DNA from: Geobacter sp. UBA5608
Lineage (GTDB): Bacteria; Desulfobacterota; Desulfuromonadia; Geobacterales; Pseudopelobacteraceae
Direction: 5' to 3'
Assembly (NCBI GenBank): GCA_002424705.1
Contig: DIKW01000009.1
Coordinates: 1 to 19,774 of the forward strand
DNA: 19,774 nucleotides
Shown: positions 6,246 through 14,296 of the stretch, piece by piece
Position numbering within the stretch: the first letter of the stretch is position 1
How the letters are laid out: each line of letters opens with the position of its first letter
The notes under the pieces: generated by a model
Told to the model about the DNA's origin: nothing
The model's database searches: none
The model's input: the letters and a program-made list of their open reading frames with translations, nothing else
Program-made: the position numbers and the translations under genes

Positions 6246-9200
6246 TTAATGCTCCGTTCCGCTGTACTGCAGGGTTCCCTTCTTCAGCTCACGTTTCTTC
6301 ATCAGTACGAAGATCACCGGGGTCATGATCAGCACATGCACCGCCGAGGACAACAGGCCGCCGATCATCGGTGCGGCGATCGGTTTCATGACATCGGCAC
6401 CAGTGCCGGAGGACCACATGATCGGGATCAGACCGATCAAGGAGGCGGCAACGGTCATCAGTTTGGGACGCAGACGCAACACCGCTCCTTCAAAGGTGGC
6501 GTCATAGATATCCTGCTCGGTGACCGGCCCGCTCTTGAGTCGTTTGTCCAGGGCCTCGTGCAGGTAGATCACCATCACCACCCCGGTCTCCACCGCAATG
6601 CCATAGAGGGCGATGAAGCCGACCCAGACCGCCACCGACAGGTTGTAGTTCAGGGCCGCCACCAGGTAGACCCCGCCCACCAGGGCAAAAGGGACCGAGA
6701 GCATCACCATGGCCGCCTCCAGGGCTGAGTGGAAGGTGAAGTACAACAGCACGAAGATAATGATCATGCCCAATGGCACCAGCAACTGCAGCCGCGCCTT
6801 GGCCCGTACCTGGTTTTCCCATTGGCCGGACCAGGCCAGGTAGTATCCGGCTGGCAGTTTCAGCTGCTGTTCCAGGGTCTGCTTGGCCTGGTTCACAAAG
6901 CCTCCCATGTCGCGGTCCCGCACGTTGAGAAAGACGATCGAACGCAACAGGCCCCCCTCGCTGTTGATCTCTGGCGCGCCGCTGGAAACCTTGAGCTTGG
7001 TGACCAGCGAGAGCGGCACCTGGCTACCTCCCATGCCGTTGACCAGGATGCGCTGAACAGCCGGGATGTCGTCGCGGTAGTCCCGCAGGTAGCGGATGCG
7101 GATCGGGAAGCGGTTGCGGCTCTCTACGGTGGTGGAGAGGGTTTCACCGCCTAGTGCCGTGGAGATCACATCCTGGATATCCGCCACGGACACGCCGTAG
7201 CGGGCCGCCGCCTCACGGTCGATCTCGATATCCAGGTAGGTGCCGCCGGTGACCCGTTCGGCCACCACGTCGGCCGCGCCCGGCACGGTCTTCAATATCC
7301 CCTCGGCCTGCACCGCCAGGTCTTTCAGCACGTTCAGGTCGGAACCGAAGATCTTGACCCCCAGGTCGGTGCGCACCCCGGTGGAGAGCATGTTGATCCG
7401 GTTGATGATCGGCTGGGTCCAGCCGTTGCGCACCCCGATCTGCTGCAGCTTGGCGTCCAGCTCGGCCACGATGTCGGCCTTTTTCATCCCCGGTCGCCAC
7501 TGCTCCTTGGGCTTGAGGATGATGATCGACTCGAACATCGAGACCGGCGCCGGATCGGTGGAGGTCTCGGCGCGGCCCACCTTGCCCAGCACCTGTTCCA
7601 CCTCAGGCACCTGCTTGATCAGAACGTCCTGCACCTGGATGATCCGCTTGGCCTCGGTGATCGAGACGTTGGGCAGGGTCACCGGCATATACAAAAGCGA
7701 CCCTTCATCCAGCGGCGGCATGAACTCGCTGCCCAGTTTCATAAACAGCGGCACCGCAACCAGCAGGGCCATGATGTTCAGGGCGATGGTGGTCTTTTTC
7801 CAGACCAACACCCAGCGGATTACCGGAGAGTAGAGCCGGATCAGGAAGCTGGAAACCGGGTTGGCCTCCTCCTTTGGCATCTTGCCGCGCATGAAGAAGT
7901 ACAACAGTACCGGCACCAGGGTGATGGCGATCACGGCCGAGGCGATCATGGAAAAGGTCTTGGTAAAGGCCAGCGGATGGAACAGTTTGCCTTCCTGGCC
8001 TTCCAGCAGAAAGACCGGCACAAAGGAGAGTACGATAATGGCCAGGGAAAAGAAGATCGCCCGCCCGACCTGCTGTGTGGAGGAGATGATCACCTCGAGG
8101 CGCCGTTCCTTGCGCTCCTGATCCCCCAGTTCCGAAAGCTGGCGATAGCAGTTTTCCACCATGATAATGCCGGCATCCACCAGCACGCCGATGGCAATGG
8201 CAATGCCACCCAGGGACATGATGTTGGAGGTCACCCCCATCAATTTCATGGTGATGAATGAGACCAGCACCGCCACCGGCAGGGTTATCACCACCACCAG
8301 CGCACTCTGGAAATGCAACAGAAAGATCAGAATGATCAGTGATACGATGATCGCTTCTTCAAGCAGCGACGTCTTGAGGGTGGAGACGGCCCGTTTGATC
8401 AGGTCGGAACGGTCGTAGGCCACCTTGATCTTGACGTCGGGGGGTAGCCCTTTTTCCAGGGCGGTGATTTTTTCCTTCACCCGGCTGATCACGTCGCTGG
8501 CGTTTTCGCCGTAACGCATCACCACTATGCCGCCCACGGTCTCGCCTTCGCCATTCAGATCCAGCAGTCCGCGGCGGATGGCGCCACCCAGCTGCACTGT
8601 GCCCAGATTCTTGACATACACCGGGGTGCCGCGCATATCGGTGCCAACCACAATATTCTCAAGGTCAGCCAGTGATTTGACATACCCCTGACCCCGGATC
8701 AGGTACTCGGCATCGGCCTGCTCAAGCAGCCGCCCTCCCACATCCTGGTTGGAACCTTTGACCGACTCCATCACCTTGGCCGTGCTGAGGTTGTAGGCTT
8801 GCAGTTTTACCGGATCCAGGTCGATCTGATACTCCCGCACCAGGCCACCGATGGAGGCCACCTCGGCTACCCCTTGCACGGTGTTGAGCTGGTAGCGCAC
8901 AAACCAGTCCTGCAGGGTGCGCAACTGTTCCAGATCGTAGCCCTTGCCTTCCAGGGTGTACCAGAAGATATGACCCACACCGGTGCCGTCCGGTCCCAGG
9001 GTGGGCGTGACACCGGGCGGCAGCAGCGAAGCTGCGTAATTGAGCCGCTCCAGTACCCGGGTGCGGGCCCAGTAGATATCGGCCGTGTCCTCGAAGATCA
9101 CGTAGATCATCGAGAAGCCGAAGGCCGATGAGGCCCGTACCGCCCGCACCTGGGGCAGCCCCTGCAGGTTGGTGGCCAAGGGGTAGGTGACCTGGTCTTC

Positions 9201-9383
9201 CACCACCTGGGGCGACCGTCCCGCATACTCGGTAAAGACGATCACCTGGTTGTCGGACAGGTCAGGAATCGCGTCCACCGGGGTCGTGTAGACCGCCCAG
9301 ACCCCCCAGGCGGTGATCAGGCCGAACAGGAGCAGTACGACGATGCGATTTCTGGCGCTGTATGCAATAATTTTTTCGATCAT
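6246..9383 (-). CDS. cusA: RND efflux pump, inner-membrane subunit CusA (Cu(I)/Ag(I) type)
   Basis: This is a 1045-residue proton-driven transporter of the heavy-metal RND family, exporting ions from cytoplasm or periplasm through CusB and CusC. The N-terminus has one membrane helix and DAIPDLSDNQVIVFTEYAGR, as in CusA. TM4 reads GGIAIAIGVLVDAGIIMVEN with D403, the proton-relay Asp, and fits the monovalent-metal (HME4) pattern rather than the Zn/Co/Ni CzcA pattern. M566 (LLYMP), M616 (PVSMFE) and M665 (INMLSTG) are spaced 50 and 49 residues apart, exactly as Met573, Met623 and Met672 of E. coli CusA, the three-methionine metal site. A second membrane block and a basic C-terminal tail complete it. 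GAGAGA precedes the ATG, 22 bases after cusB. Confidence 0.95.
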   Translation of the reverse strand: MIEKIIAYSARNRIVVLLLFGLITAWGVWAVYTTPVDAIPDLSDNQVIVFTEYAGRSPQVVEDQVTYPLATNLQGLPQVRAVRASSAFGFSMIYVIFEDTADIYWARTRVLERLNYAASLLPPGVTPTLGPDGTGVGHIFWYTLEGKGYDLEQLRTLQDWFVRYQLNTVQGVAEVASIGGLVREYQIDLDPVKLQAYNLSTAKVMESVKGSNQDVGGRLLEQADAEYLIRGQGYVKSLADLENIVVGTDMRGTPVYVKNLGTVQLGGAIRRGLLDLNGEGETVGGIVVMRYGENASDVISRVKEKITALEKGLPPDVKIKVAYDRSDLIKRAVSTLKTSLLEEAIIVSLIILIFLLHFQSALVVVITLPVAVLVSFITMKLMGVTSNIMSLGGIAIAIGVLVDAGIIMVENCYRQLSELGDQERKERRLEVIISSTQQVGRAIFFSLAIIVLSFVPVFLLEGQEGKLFHPLAFTKTFSMIASAVIAITLVPVLLYFFMRGKMPKEEANPVSSFLIRLYSPVIRWVLVWKKTTIALNIMALLVAVPLFMKLGSEFMPPLDEGSLLYMPVTLPNVSITEAKRIIQVQDVLIKQVPEVEQVLGKVGRAETSTDPAPVSMFESIIILKPKEQWRPGMKKADIVAELDAKLQQIGVRNGWTQPIINRINMLSTGVRTDLGVKIFGSDLNVLKDLAVQAEGILKTVPGAADVVAERVTGGTYLDIEIDREAAARYGVSVADIQDVISTALGGETLSTTVESRNRFPIRIRYLRDYRDDIPAVQRILVNGMGGSQVPLSLVTKLKVSSGAPEINSEGGLLRSIVFLNVRDRDMGGFVNQAKQTLEQQLKLPAGYYLAWSGQWENQVRAKARLQLLVPLGMIIIFVLLYFTFHSALEAAMVMLSVPFALVGGVYLVAALNYNLSVAVWVGFIALYGIAVETGVVMVIYLHEALDKRLKSGPVTEQDIYDATFEGAVLRLRPKLMTVAASLIGLIPIMWSSGTGADVMKPIAAPMIGGLLSSAVHVLIMTPVIFVLMKKRELKKGTLQYSGTEH

Positions 9384-9405
9384 GGTTGTCTCTCGCAGAT
9401 TTGCA

Positions 9406-10791
9406 TTATTTCATCTGCATGTCGTTCATATCCAACGAGTCGGGTTTCGGGCCTGCCGCCGGTGCGGACTGCCCGGTTGGGCCGGTATGCTGGCTGTGGT
9501 CCTGGCTGCCGCCCCGCAGTTTCGATTCGGAATCAATCAGGTAGGCCCCTGATACCGCTACCTTTTCTCCTGCTGTAACGCCGGACAGGATCTGCACCAT
9601 GTCATCAGTCCGTTGTCCCACCTGCACCAGGCGCGGTTCAAAGACCCCGGGCTGTCTCTCCACCCAGACCGTTTGCTGTTTGCCCGAATCCATCACCGCT
9701 GTGACCGGCACCACTACCGTCTGACCCAGTCCCACCTTGATGAGGGCGTTGACAAACATATCCGGTTTCAGCAGCAGACCGGGGTTGGGCAGCTCTATCC
9801 GCGCCTTGACGGTACGGGTCTGGGGGTTGAGGAAGGGGTAGATGAAAGCCACTCGTCCACTGAACGTCCGCCCCGGAAAGGACTGGGAACGAATCTCAAC
9901 GGGTTGGCCGATCCTGACAGCCTGAAACTCGCTTTCATAGACCTCGATCTCCACCCACACACGGGAAAGATCGGCAATATTGAACAGTACATCCCCCACG
10001 TTGACGTACTGTCCCTGCTGCACCATTTTTTCGATCACAACTCCGGAAAGCGGCGTATAGACAGGCAGATTGATGGTGGGGGTCCCCATCCTTTCAAGCT
10101 CGGCGATCTGTTGTTCCTTGAGGCCGTATAGCATCAGGCGCTGCCTGGCCGAGGCCACCAGGCCTTCACCGTTCTGGGAGATGCTGGGTAGCGACGAGAG
10201 CTTCAGCTGATCGCGGCTCTTGAGCGCCAGCAGATATTCCTGTTGTGAAGCCAACAGTTCCGGTGAGTACAGTTCGGCCACCGGTCGATCCTTGCTGACC
10301 AGGGCGCCCACGGCGGCTACGTTGAGCCGGTCGATCCGGCCGGCGATCCAGGCGGTGACCTTGGCTTGGCGGGACTGGTCGTACTGCACCAGTCCTACGG
10401 CAGTGATCCCCTTGGTAAGCGCCTGTAACCGTGCCTCCTGCACCGCCACATTGGCCATTACCCGCTGGGTGGTTGAAAGGGCAATCCGTCCCAACTGAGC
10501 CATCTCCTGCTGCTGTTCCGGGGTCAGGACGCCATTGTCGGCCGCACCGGCCACCTTCTTCACCAATTCCATGGCGCAGATCGGGCAGGTTCCCGGTGTG
10601 TCCTTAATGATGAACGGGTGCATCGGGCAGGTCCAGACCGGAGGGGCGCTCTGCTCCTGCTTGGCCTGGCCGTCCGGTTTGTGTAGGCCGCTTTCCTTCG
10701 ACAGCTTGCCCGATTTATAAAGCCAGCTCATAAAAACCACCGCCAGGGTCAGGATGGTCAGGGGGATGGAGATCTTCTTGTTGAGCTTCAT
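9406..10791 (-). CDS. cusB: RND efflux periplasmic adaptor CusB with N-terminal heavy-metal-binding domain
   Basis: This is a 461-residue membrane-fusion protein linking CusA to the outer-membrane channel. Residues 8-24 form a membrane anchor or signal. Residues about 53-77 form a heavy-metal-binding domain, WTCPMHPFIIKDTPGTCPIC, with C55, H58, C69 and C72. The rest follows the adaptor layout: a lipoyl/barrel-sandwich half (VTAWIAGRIDRLNVAAVGALV), an alpha hairpin (YSPELLASQQEYLLALKSRDQL), a second half (VYTPLSGVVIEKMVQQGQYV) and beta-barrel and proximal domains. The tail is Met-rich (DMNDMQMK). ATG at 10791 was chosen: TGAGGAA precedes it, while the 19 codons upstream overlap cusC and look non-coding. 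It lies 10 bases after cusC. Confidence 0.93.
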   Translation of the reverse strand: MKLNKKISIPLTILTLAVVFMSWLYKSGKLSKESGLHKPDGQAKQEQSAPPVWTCPMHPFIIKDTPGTCPICAMELVKKVAGAADNGVLTPEQQQEMAQLGRIALSTTQRVMANVAVQEARLQALTKGITAVGLVQYDQSRQAKVTAWIAGRIDRLNVAAVGALVSKDRPVAELYSPELLASQQEYLLALKSRDQLKLSSLPSISQNGEGLVASARQRLMLYGLKEQQIAELERMGTPTINLPVYTPLSGVVIEKMVQQGQYVNVGDVLFNIADLSRVWVEIEVYESEFQAVRIGQPVEIRSQSFPGRTFSGRVAFIYPFLNPQTRTVKARIELPNPGLLLKPDMFVNALIKVGLGQTVVVPVTAVMDSGKQQTVWVERQPGVFEPRLVQVGQRTDDMVQILSGVTAGEKVAVSGAYLIDSESKLRGGSQDHSQHTGPTGQSAPAAGPKPDSLDMNDMQMK

Positions 10792-10801
10792 AATGGTTTC
10801 C

Positions 10802-12127
10802 TCACTTATTGGCCGGCGTGGTGGGTTCGGATGCCGGCGGTGGGCCAAGTTCTGTGCCGACCGTCGCCTCCAGACGGGCCAGGTTGATCATGTACTCGGC
10901 TTTGGCGTCCAGGAATTCACGCTCATAGTTGAACAGGTTGAGGCGTCCCTCCAGTACGGCTGGGAAGTCGACCTTGCCGACCCGGTAGCCGATCAGCGCC
11001 GACTCCAGCGTCTGGGCCGCCTGCGGAATAATGCCGCTGCGGTAGAGTTCTGTCTGTCTGCCACGTCGTTCCAGCTGTGCCAGATTTTCGCTGATGCTAT
11101 AGCGGATGCCGTTGTTGAGGTTATTGAGCTCTTCGCTCGCCATACTGGTCTCAGAGGCCGACTCGGCCTGCATCGCCCGGCGGCGCTCCTGTTGGAGCGG
11201 TAGGTTGAAGGTCAGCCCCACGGTGAACATGTCGTAGCCCGGATCATTGGCCATGCCGTTTGCTACCCGCCCCCGGAACATGTACTCAAAGGAGAGGTTG
11301 ACGTCGGGCCAGGCCTCCTTCCGGGCCAACTGGTGGGCCGTCTTGGCCTTGTTGACCTGGCTGTGCAGGCTGCGGAGTTGTGGCCGCTGTTCCTGGGCCA
11401 GGGTCTGCAGTTGGTCGGCCGACGGCCGGGGGGCGGGCAGTTCGAATTCCGCAATCGGTCCAACCGGGGTCGAGGCGGGACGATTGAGCAGGAAATTCAT
11501 GGTGGCGGCCAGGCTGGTCCGTTGCTGTTGCAGGGTGAGCTGCATGTCCAGCATTTTCGAACGTTCCAGGTTGGCCTTGAAGATGTCGGTCTGTACACCC
11601 TGGCCCACGGCGTAGCGTGATTCGGCAATGGTGATCAGGTCGCTGATGATCCCCAGATTTTTGTCCACAATCTGTCGGGCGCGGTCCACGGCATACAGCT
11701 GGTAATAGGTCTCCTTGACCATCCGCCTCAGCTCCAGCTTGCGCTCCTCGACGGTCCAGCGGTAGGCCTCGGCCTCATGCTGCGCCAGCTCTTCCCGCAG
11801 GCTGCGTTTACCCCAGAACGGCAGCTGCTGGCTGATCCCCACCACCTTGGCGGTGTTGGGGTCACGGCCGCCGAAGGAGAGCGGATCCCGTACCAACAGG
11901 TTCTGCAGCTTGAACATCACCATCGGGTCGTCCAGGCTGCCGGCCTGCGCGGCCTTGCTGGCAAACATCCGCCAACGGGCCTCAGATGCCTGTAATTCAG
12001 GATTTTGTGCGATGGCTGCAGCCACAAGCCGGGGCAGGTGTTCAACAGCCGCAGCCTTGTTCTCAGCCGCCTGTAGCGCCTGTGTGAGCGTCAGGAGCAT
12101 GGCTGCCGTTGCAAGTAGTGTTTTCAT
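10802..12127 (-). CDS. cusC: TolC-family outer membrane channel of the Cus efflux system
   Basis: This is a 441-residue outer-membrane efflux protein. The signal peptide is MKTLLATAAMLLTLTQALQA and no lipobox Cys is present, unlike E. coli CusC, which is lipidated. The body shows the two-fold TolC repeat: long amphipathic helices (SEARWRMFASKAAQ, LREELAQHEAEAYRW, LELRRMVKETYYQLYAVDRARQ), an LLNRPAS turn, and a second set ending in YRVGKVDFPAVLEGRLNLFNYE. The length fits the family. AGGAG lies 5 bases before the ATG and the peptidase stop is 28 bases upstream. The substrate is assigned only from cusB and cusA next door. Confidence 0.9.
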   Translation of the reverse strand: MKTLLATAAMLLTLTQALQAAENKAAAVEHLPRLVAAAIAQNPELQASEARWRMFASKAAQAGSLDDPMVMFKLQNLLVRDPLSFGGRDPNTAKVVGISQQLPFWGKRSLREELAQHEAEAYRWTVEERKLELRRMVKETYYQLYAVDRARQIVDKNLGIISDLITIAESRYAVGQGVQTDIFKANLERSKMLDMQLTLQQQRTSLAATMNFLLNRPASTPVGPIAEFELPAPRPSADQLQTLAQEQRPQLRSLHSQVNKAKTAHQLARKEAWPDVNLSFEYMFRGRVANGMANDPGYDMFTVGLTFNLPLQQERRRAMQAESASETSMASEELNNLNNGIRYSISENLAQLERRGRQTELYRSGIIPQAAQTLESALIGYRVGKVDFPAVLEGRLNLFNYEREFLDAKAEYMINLARLEATVGTELGPPPASEPTTPANK

Positions 12128-12155
12128 AACAGCTCCTGTAACTGCCCGGTGACGG

Positions 12156-12800
12156 TTACCCGCCCTGGCCGGTCAGCGCCGGTTGGTGTGCTGGTGTAGT
12201 GATACGGTTCAGTACCGAACGCAGTGCGCGGTCGATCGCTTGTTCGTGGACTGCATGCTGACCCAGTGGCAACTGGCTTGCTGCAACGTTGATTGCCACT
12301 CCCATCGCCGGTTTGCTCGTGGCGATCGTGGGCGGCAGTTGTTCAAAGTGGACGTGCGGACCGGTGGAACGGCCGCTGTTGCCGGACAGGGCAATCACGG
12401 TGCCGGCCGTCACCAGCTCGCCGGGCCGGACATTGGCCAGGGCATTGTGACCGTACAGGGTGCGGCTGGCGTCGGCATGTTCAAGGACCACGGCGATACC
12501 GTAGCCGCCATGCTCACCGGCCAGTACCACCCGTCCGGGCCGGACCGCCCTGACCGGCGTGCCCACCGGCACGGCGATGTCGATGCCGCGATGGAACAGG
12601 CGCCTGCCGCTGCCGAACGGATCCAGCCGCCAACCGACCTGTGAGGTGACGATGCCGCCTTCCACCGGCAACTGCAGCGATTCTGCCGCTGCTGGCAGCG
12701 GCCGTTGCAGGAGCAGCAGCGTCAAGCCGAACACTGCTGCCCAGCGGCGGTGACGGAGGAGCGACGGAGCAAGGGGATAGCGCAGTTTGACGGTGTCCAT
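12156..12800 (-). CDS. Secreted M23 (LytM-type) peptidase, first gene of the Cus operon
   Basis: This is a 214-residue protein. A long basic n-region (RHRRW), a hydrophobic segment (AAVFGLTLLLL) and LPAAA form a signal peptide of about 39 residues. The M23 metallopeptidase domain spans about 48-155. H70 and D74 (FHRGIDIA), H118 (YGHN) and H149/H151 (GPHVHFE) supply the zinc ligands and catalytic His, so the site looks intact. A tail of about 60 residues is unrecognised. Such enzymes cut peptide cross-links in peptidoglycan. As first gene of an efflux operon it may open the wall for trans-periplasmic assembly, but that is inference. The ribosome binding site is poor (GAG about 5 bases before ATG), and the sigma-54 promoter predicts a start only a couple of bases from the ATG. 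No better in-frame start exists downstream that keeps the signal peptide. Confidence 0.88.
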   Translation of the reverse strand: MDTVKLRYPLAPSLLRHRRWAAVFGLTLLLLQRPLPAAAESLQLPVEGGIVTSQVGWRLDPFGSGRRLFHRGIDIAVPVGTPVRAVRPGRVVLAGEHGGYGIAVVLEHADASRTLYGHNALANVRPGELVTAGTVIALSGNSGRSTGPHVHFEQLPPTIATSKPAMGVAINVAASQLPLGQHAVHEQAIDRALRSVLNRITTPAHQPALTGQGG

Positions 12801-12813
12801 GCCACTCTACATA

Positions 12814-12828
12814 GCAGGGAGCGTGCCA
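12814..12828 (-). promoter_or_regulatory. Sigma-54 (-24/-12) promoter of the M23-cusCBA operon
   Basis: On the minus strand TGGCACGCTCCCTGC matches the RpoN consensus TGGCACG-N4-TTGC with one mismatch (C for the first T of the -12 element). The GG and GC doublets have the correct spacing. Counting from the -12 C puts transcription start near 12802. An NtrC-family activator is encoded directly upstream. Confidence 0.8.
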
Positions 12829-12880
12829 GTTTGTAAGTATCTGATATGGATGTGCTTTTGTGTTGGCGAGGTGCGGGTGG

Positions 12881-12917
12881 TGTGGGGTATTCTGCAGCGG
12901 GTGTGGGATATTCCACA
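12881..12917. promoter_or_regulatory. Paired near-palindromes, probable enhancer sites for the NtrC-type regulator
   Basis: TGTGGGGTATTCTGCA (12881-12896) and TGTGGGATATTCCACA (12902-12917) match at 13 of 16 positions and begin 21 bp apart, two helical turns, so both face the same side of the helix. The second is a near-perfect palindrome with TGTGG/CCACA arms. They lie about 55-90 bp upstream of the -24 element and 2 bp past the regulator's stop codon, the expected layout for an enhancer bound by the adjacent response regulator. Confidence 0.65.
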
Positions 12918-12919
12918 GG

Positions 12920-14296
12920 TTAGGACGATGGCTTGCCCGGCGGACTGATGGCGTATTTTTCCATCCGGTAGAGCAGGGTGTGACGGGGTATTTGCAGGAA
13001 GCGGGCCGCAGCGGTCTGGTTCCAGCCGGTGCGTTCCAGGGCCTGGATCACGACTTCCCGCTCCAGGCGTTCCAGGGGGTAGCCGTCGGCCGGTAGATTG
13101 ATGATCGCTGAACTGCCGGCCTGTGATGGCGGCACGGCCTGCCGGAACTTTTCCGGCAGGTCGGCCTCGGTGATGGTGTCGGTAGCCCGCAGGATCAACA
13201 GCCGTTCCACCAGGTTTTCCAGCTCACGCACATTGCCGGGCCAGGGGTAGGTGCTCAGCGTCCGCAACGCTGCCGGGTCGAAACTGACAGCGGCGGCGCC
13301 GAATTTGGCGCAGAAGTGGCGCACCAGCAGAGGGATATCGTCGCGCCGGGCCCGCAGCGGCGGCAGATGCAGCGGGATCACCGCCAGCCGGTAGTAGAGG
13401 TCTTCGCGGAACATCCCCTCCGCCGCTGCCAGTTCCAGGTCGCGGTTGGTGGCCGCCACGATGCGCACATCCAACCGTTGCATTTTGTCGCCGCCCACCG
13501 GCTCCACCAGCCGCTCCTGGATCGTGCGCAGCAGCTTGGGTTGCAGTTCCAGAGGCAGTTCCCCCACCTCGTCCAGGAACAGGGTGCCGGTGTTGGCCTG
13601 CAGCAGCTTGCCGGTCTTGTCCTTGGCCGCACCGGTAAAGGCCCCTTTGGTGTGGCCGAACAGTTCGCTCTCCAGCAGGTCGCGGGGGATGGCGGCGCAG
13701 TTGATCGCCAGAAAGGGGCCGTTGCGACGGCTGCTCTGGGCATGCAGCGAACGGGCCACCAACTCCTTGCCGGTGCCGGATTCGCCGGTGATCAACACCG
13801 TGGCGTCGCTGTCGGCCACCTTGCGGACCGTCTCAAACAGCTCTTCCATCACCGCCGAGGAGCCGATAAGGGCACGGAAGTCGCGCTGGTCATGCAAATC
13901 CTGCTTGAGGCGTCGGTTTTCAGTGCGCAGGCCGACAAACTCCAGGGCCTTGGCCACCGTCAGCTGCAGCTCGTCGCGGTTGAACGGCTTGGTGAGATAG
14001 TCGTAGGCGCCGACCTTCATGGCCGCCACCGCCAGCTCTACCGTGCCGAAGGCGGTGATCATGATGACCGGGGTCTCCGGATGATGGCGTTTGACGCTTT
14101 GCAGTACCTGCATGCCGTCCATCCCCGGCATCTGCAGGTCGCTGATTACCAGATCGGGTCGCTGCTCACTGCACAGCGCCAGGCCCTCTTCGCCCGAGGC
14201 AGCGGCGGCAACCGCATAGCCGGCCTCCTGCAGGCTGTACTCCAGCACCCGCCGCAGCGAGTCGTCGTCGTCGATGATCACGATGCGGGCGGACAC
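12920..14296 (-). CDS. NtrC-family sigma-54-dependent response regulator
   Basis: This is a 458-residue regulator with three domains. The receiver (1-120) has the acidic pocket IIDDDD, phospho-acceptor D53, T81 and K103. The AAA+ domain (about 143-370) has Walker A GESGTGKE (171-178), GAFTGA (218-223), which contacts sigma-54, Walker B GTLFLDEVGEL and the sensor WPGNVRELENLVERL. The C-terminal Fis-type helix-turn-helix is about 424-450 (WNQTAAARFLQIPRHTLLYRMEKY). The best-known relatives are ZraR/HydG-type regulators. The start is GTG at 14296, overlapping the kinase gene by 19 bases, with AGGAGG 4 bases upstream; an ATG two bases upstream is out of frame. The sigma-54 promoter and paired sites just downstream point to the Cus operon as a target. 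Confidence 0.95.
   Translation of the reverse strand: MSARIVIIDDDDSLRRVLEYSLQEAGYAVAAAASGEEGLALCSEQRPDLVISDLQMPGMDGMQVLQSVKRHHPETPVIMITAFGTVELAVAAMKVGAYDYLTKPFNRDELQLTVAKALEFVGLRTENRRLKQDLHDQRDFRALIGSSAVMEELFETVRKVADSDATVLITGESGTGKELVARSLHAQSSRRNGPFLAINCAAIPRDLLESELFGHTKGAFTGAAKDKTGKLLQANTGTLFLDEVGELPLELQPKLLRTIQERLVEPVGGDKMQRLDVRIVAATNRDLELAAAEGMFREDLYYRLAVIPLHLPPLRARRDDIPLLVRHFCAKFGAAAVSFDPAALRTLSTYPWPGNVRELENLVERLLILRATDTITEADLPEKFRQAVPPSQAGSSAIINLPADGYPLERLEREVVIQALERTGWNQTAAARFLQIPRHTLLYRMEKYAISPPGKPSS

Noticed and set aside
6246..9383. Assignment of the RND pump as CzcA (Zn/Co/Cd)
   Set aside because: The TM4 motif VDAGIIMVEN and the three methionines at CusA spacing (50 and 49 residues) favour the monovalent Cu/Ag class.
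12722..12916. A minus-strand open frame of 64 codons with the protein repeat EYPTPAAEYPTPP
   Set aside because: The repeat arises from the two 21-bp-spaced enhancer-like DNA repeats, the frame has no ribosome binding site, and it overlaps the M23 gene in another frame and the sigma-54 promoter.
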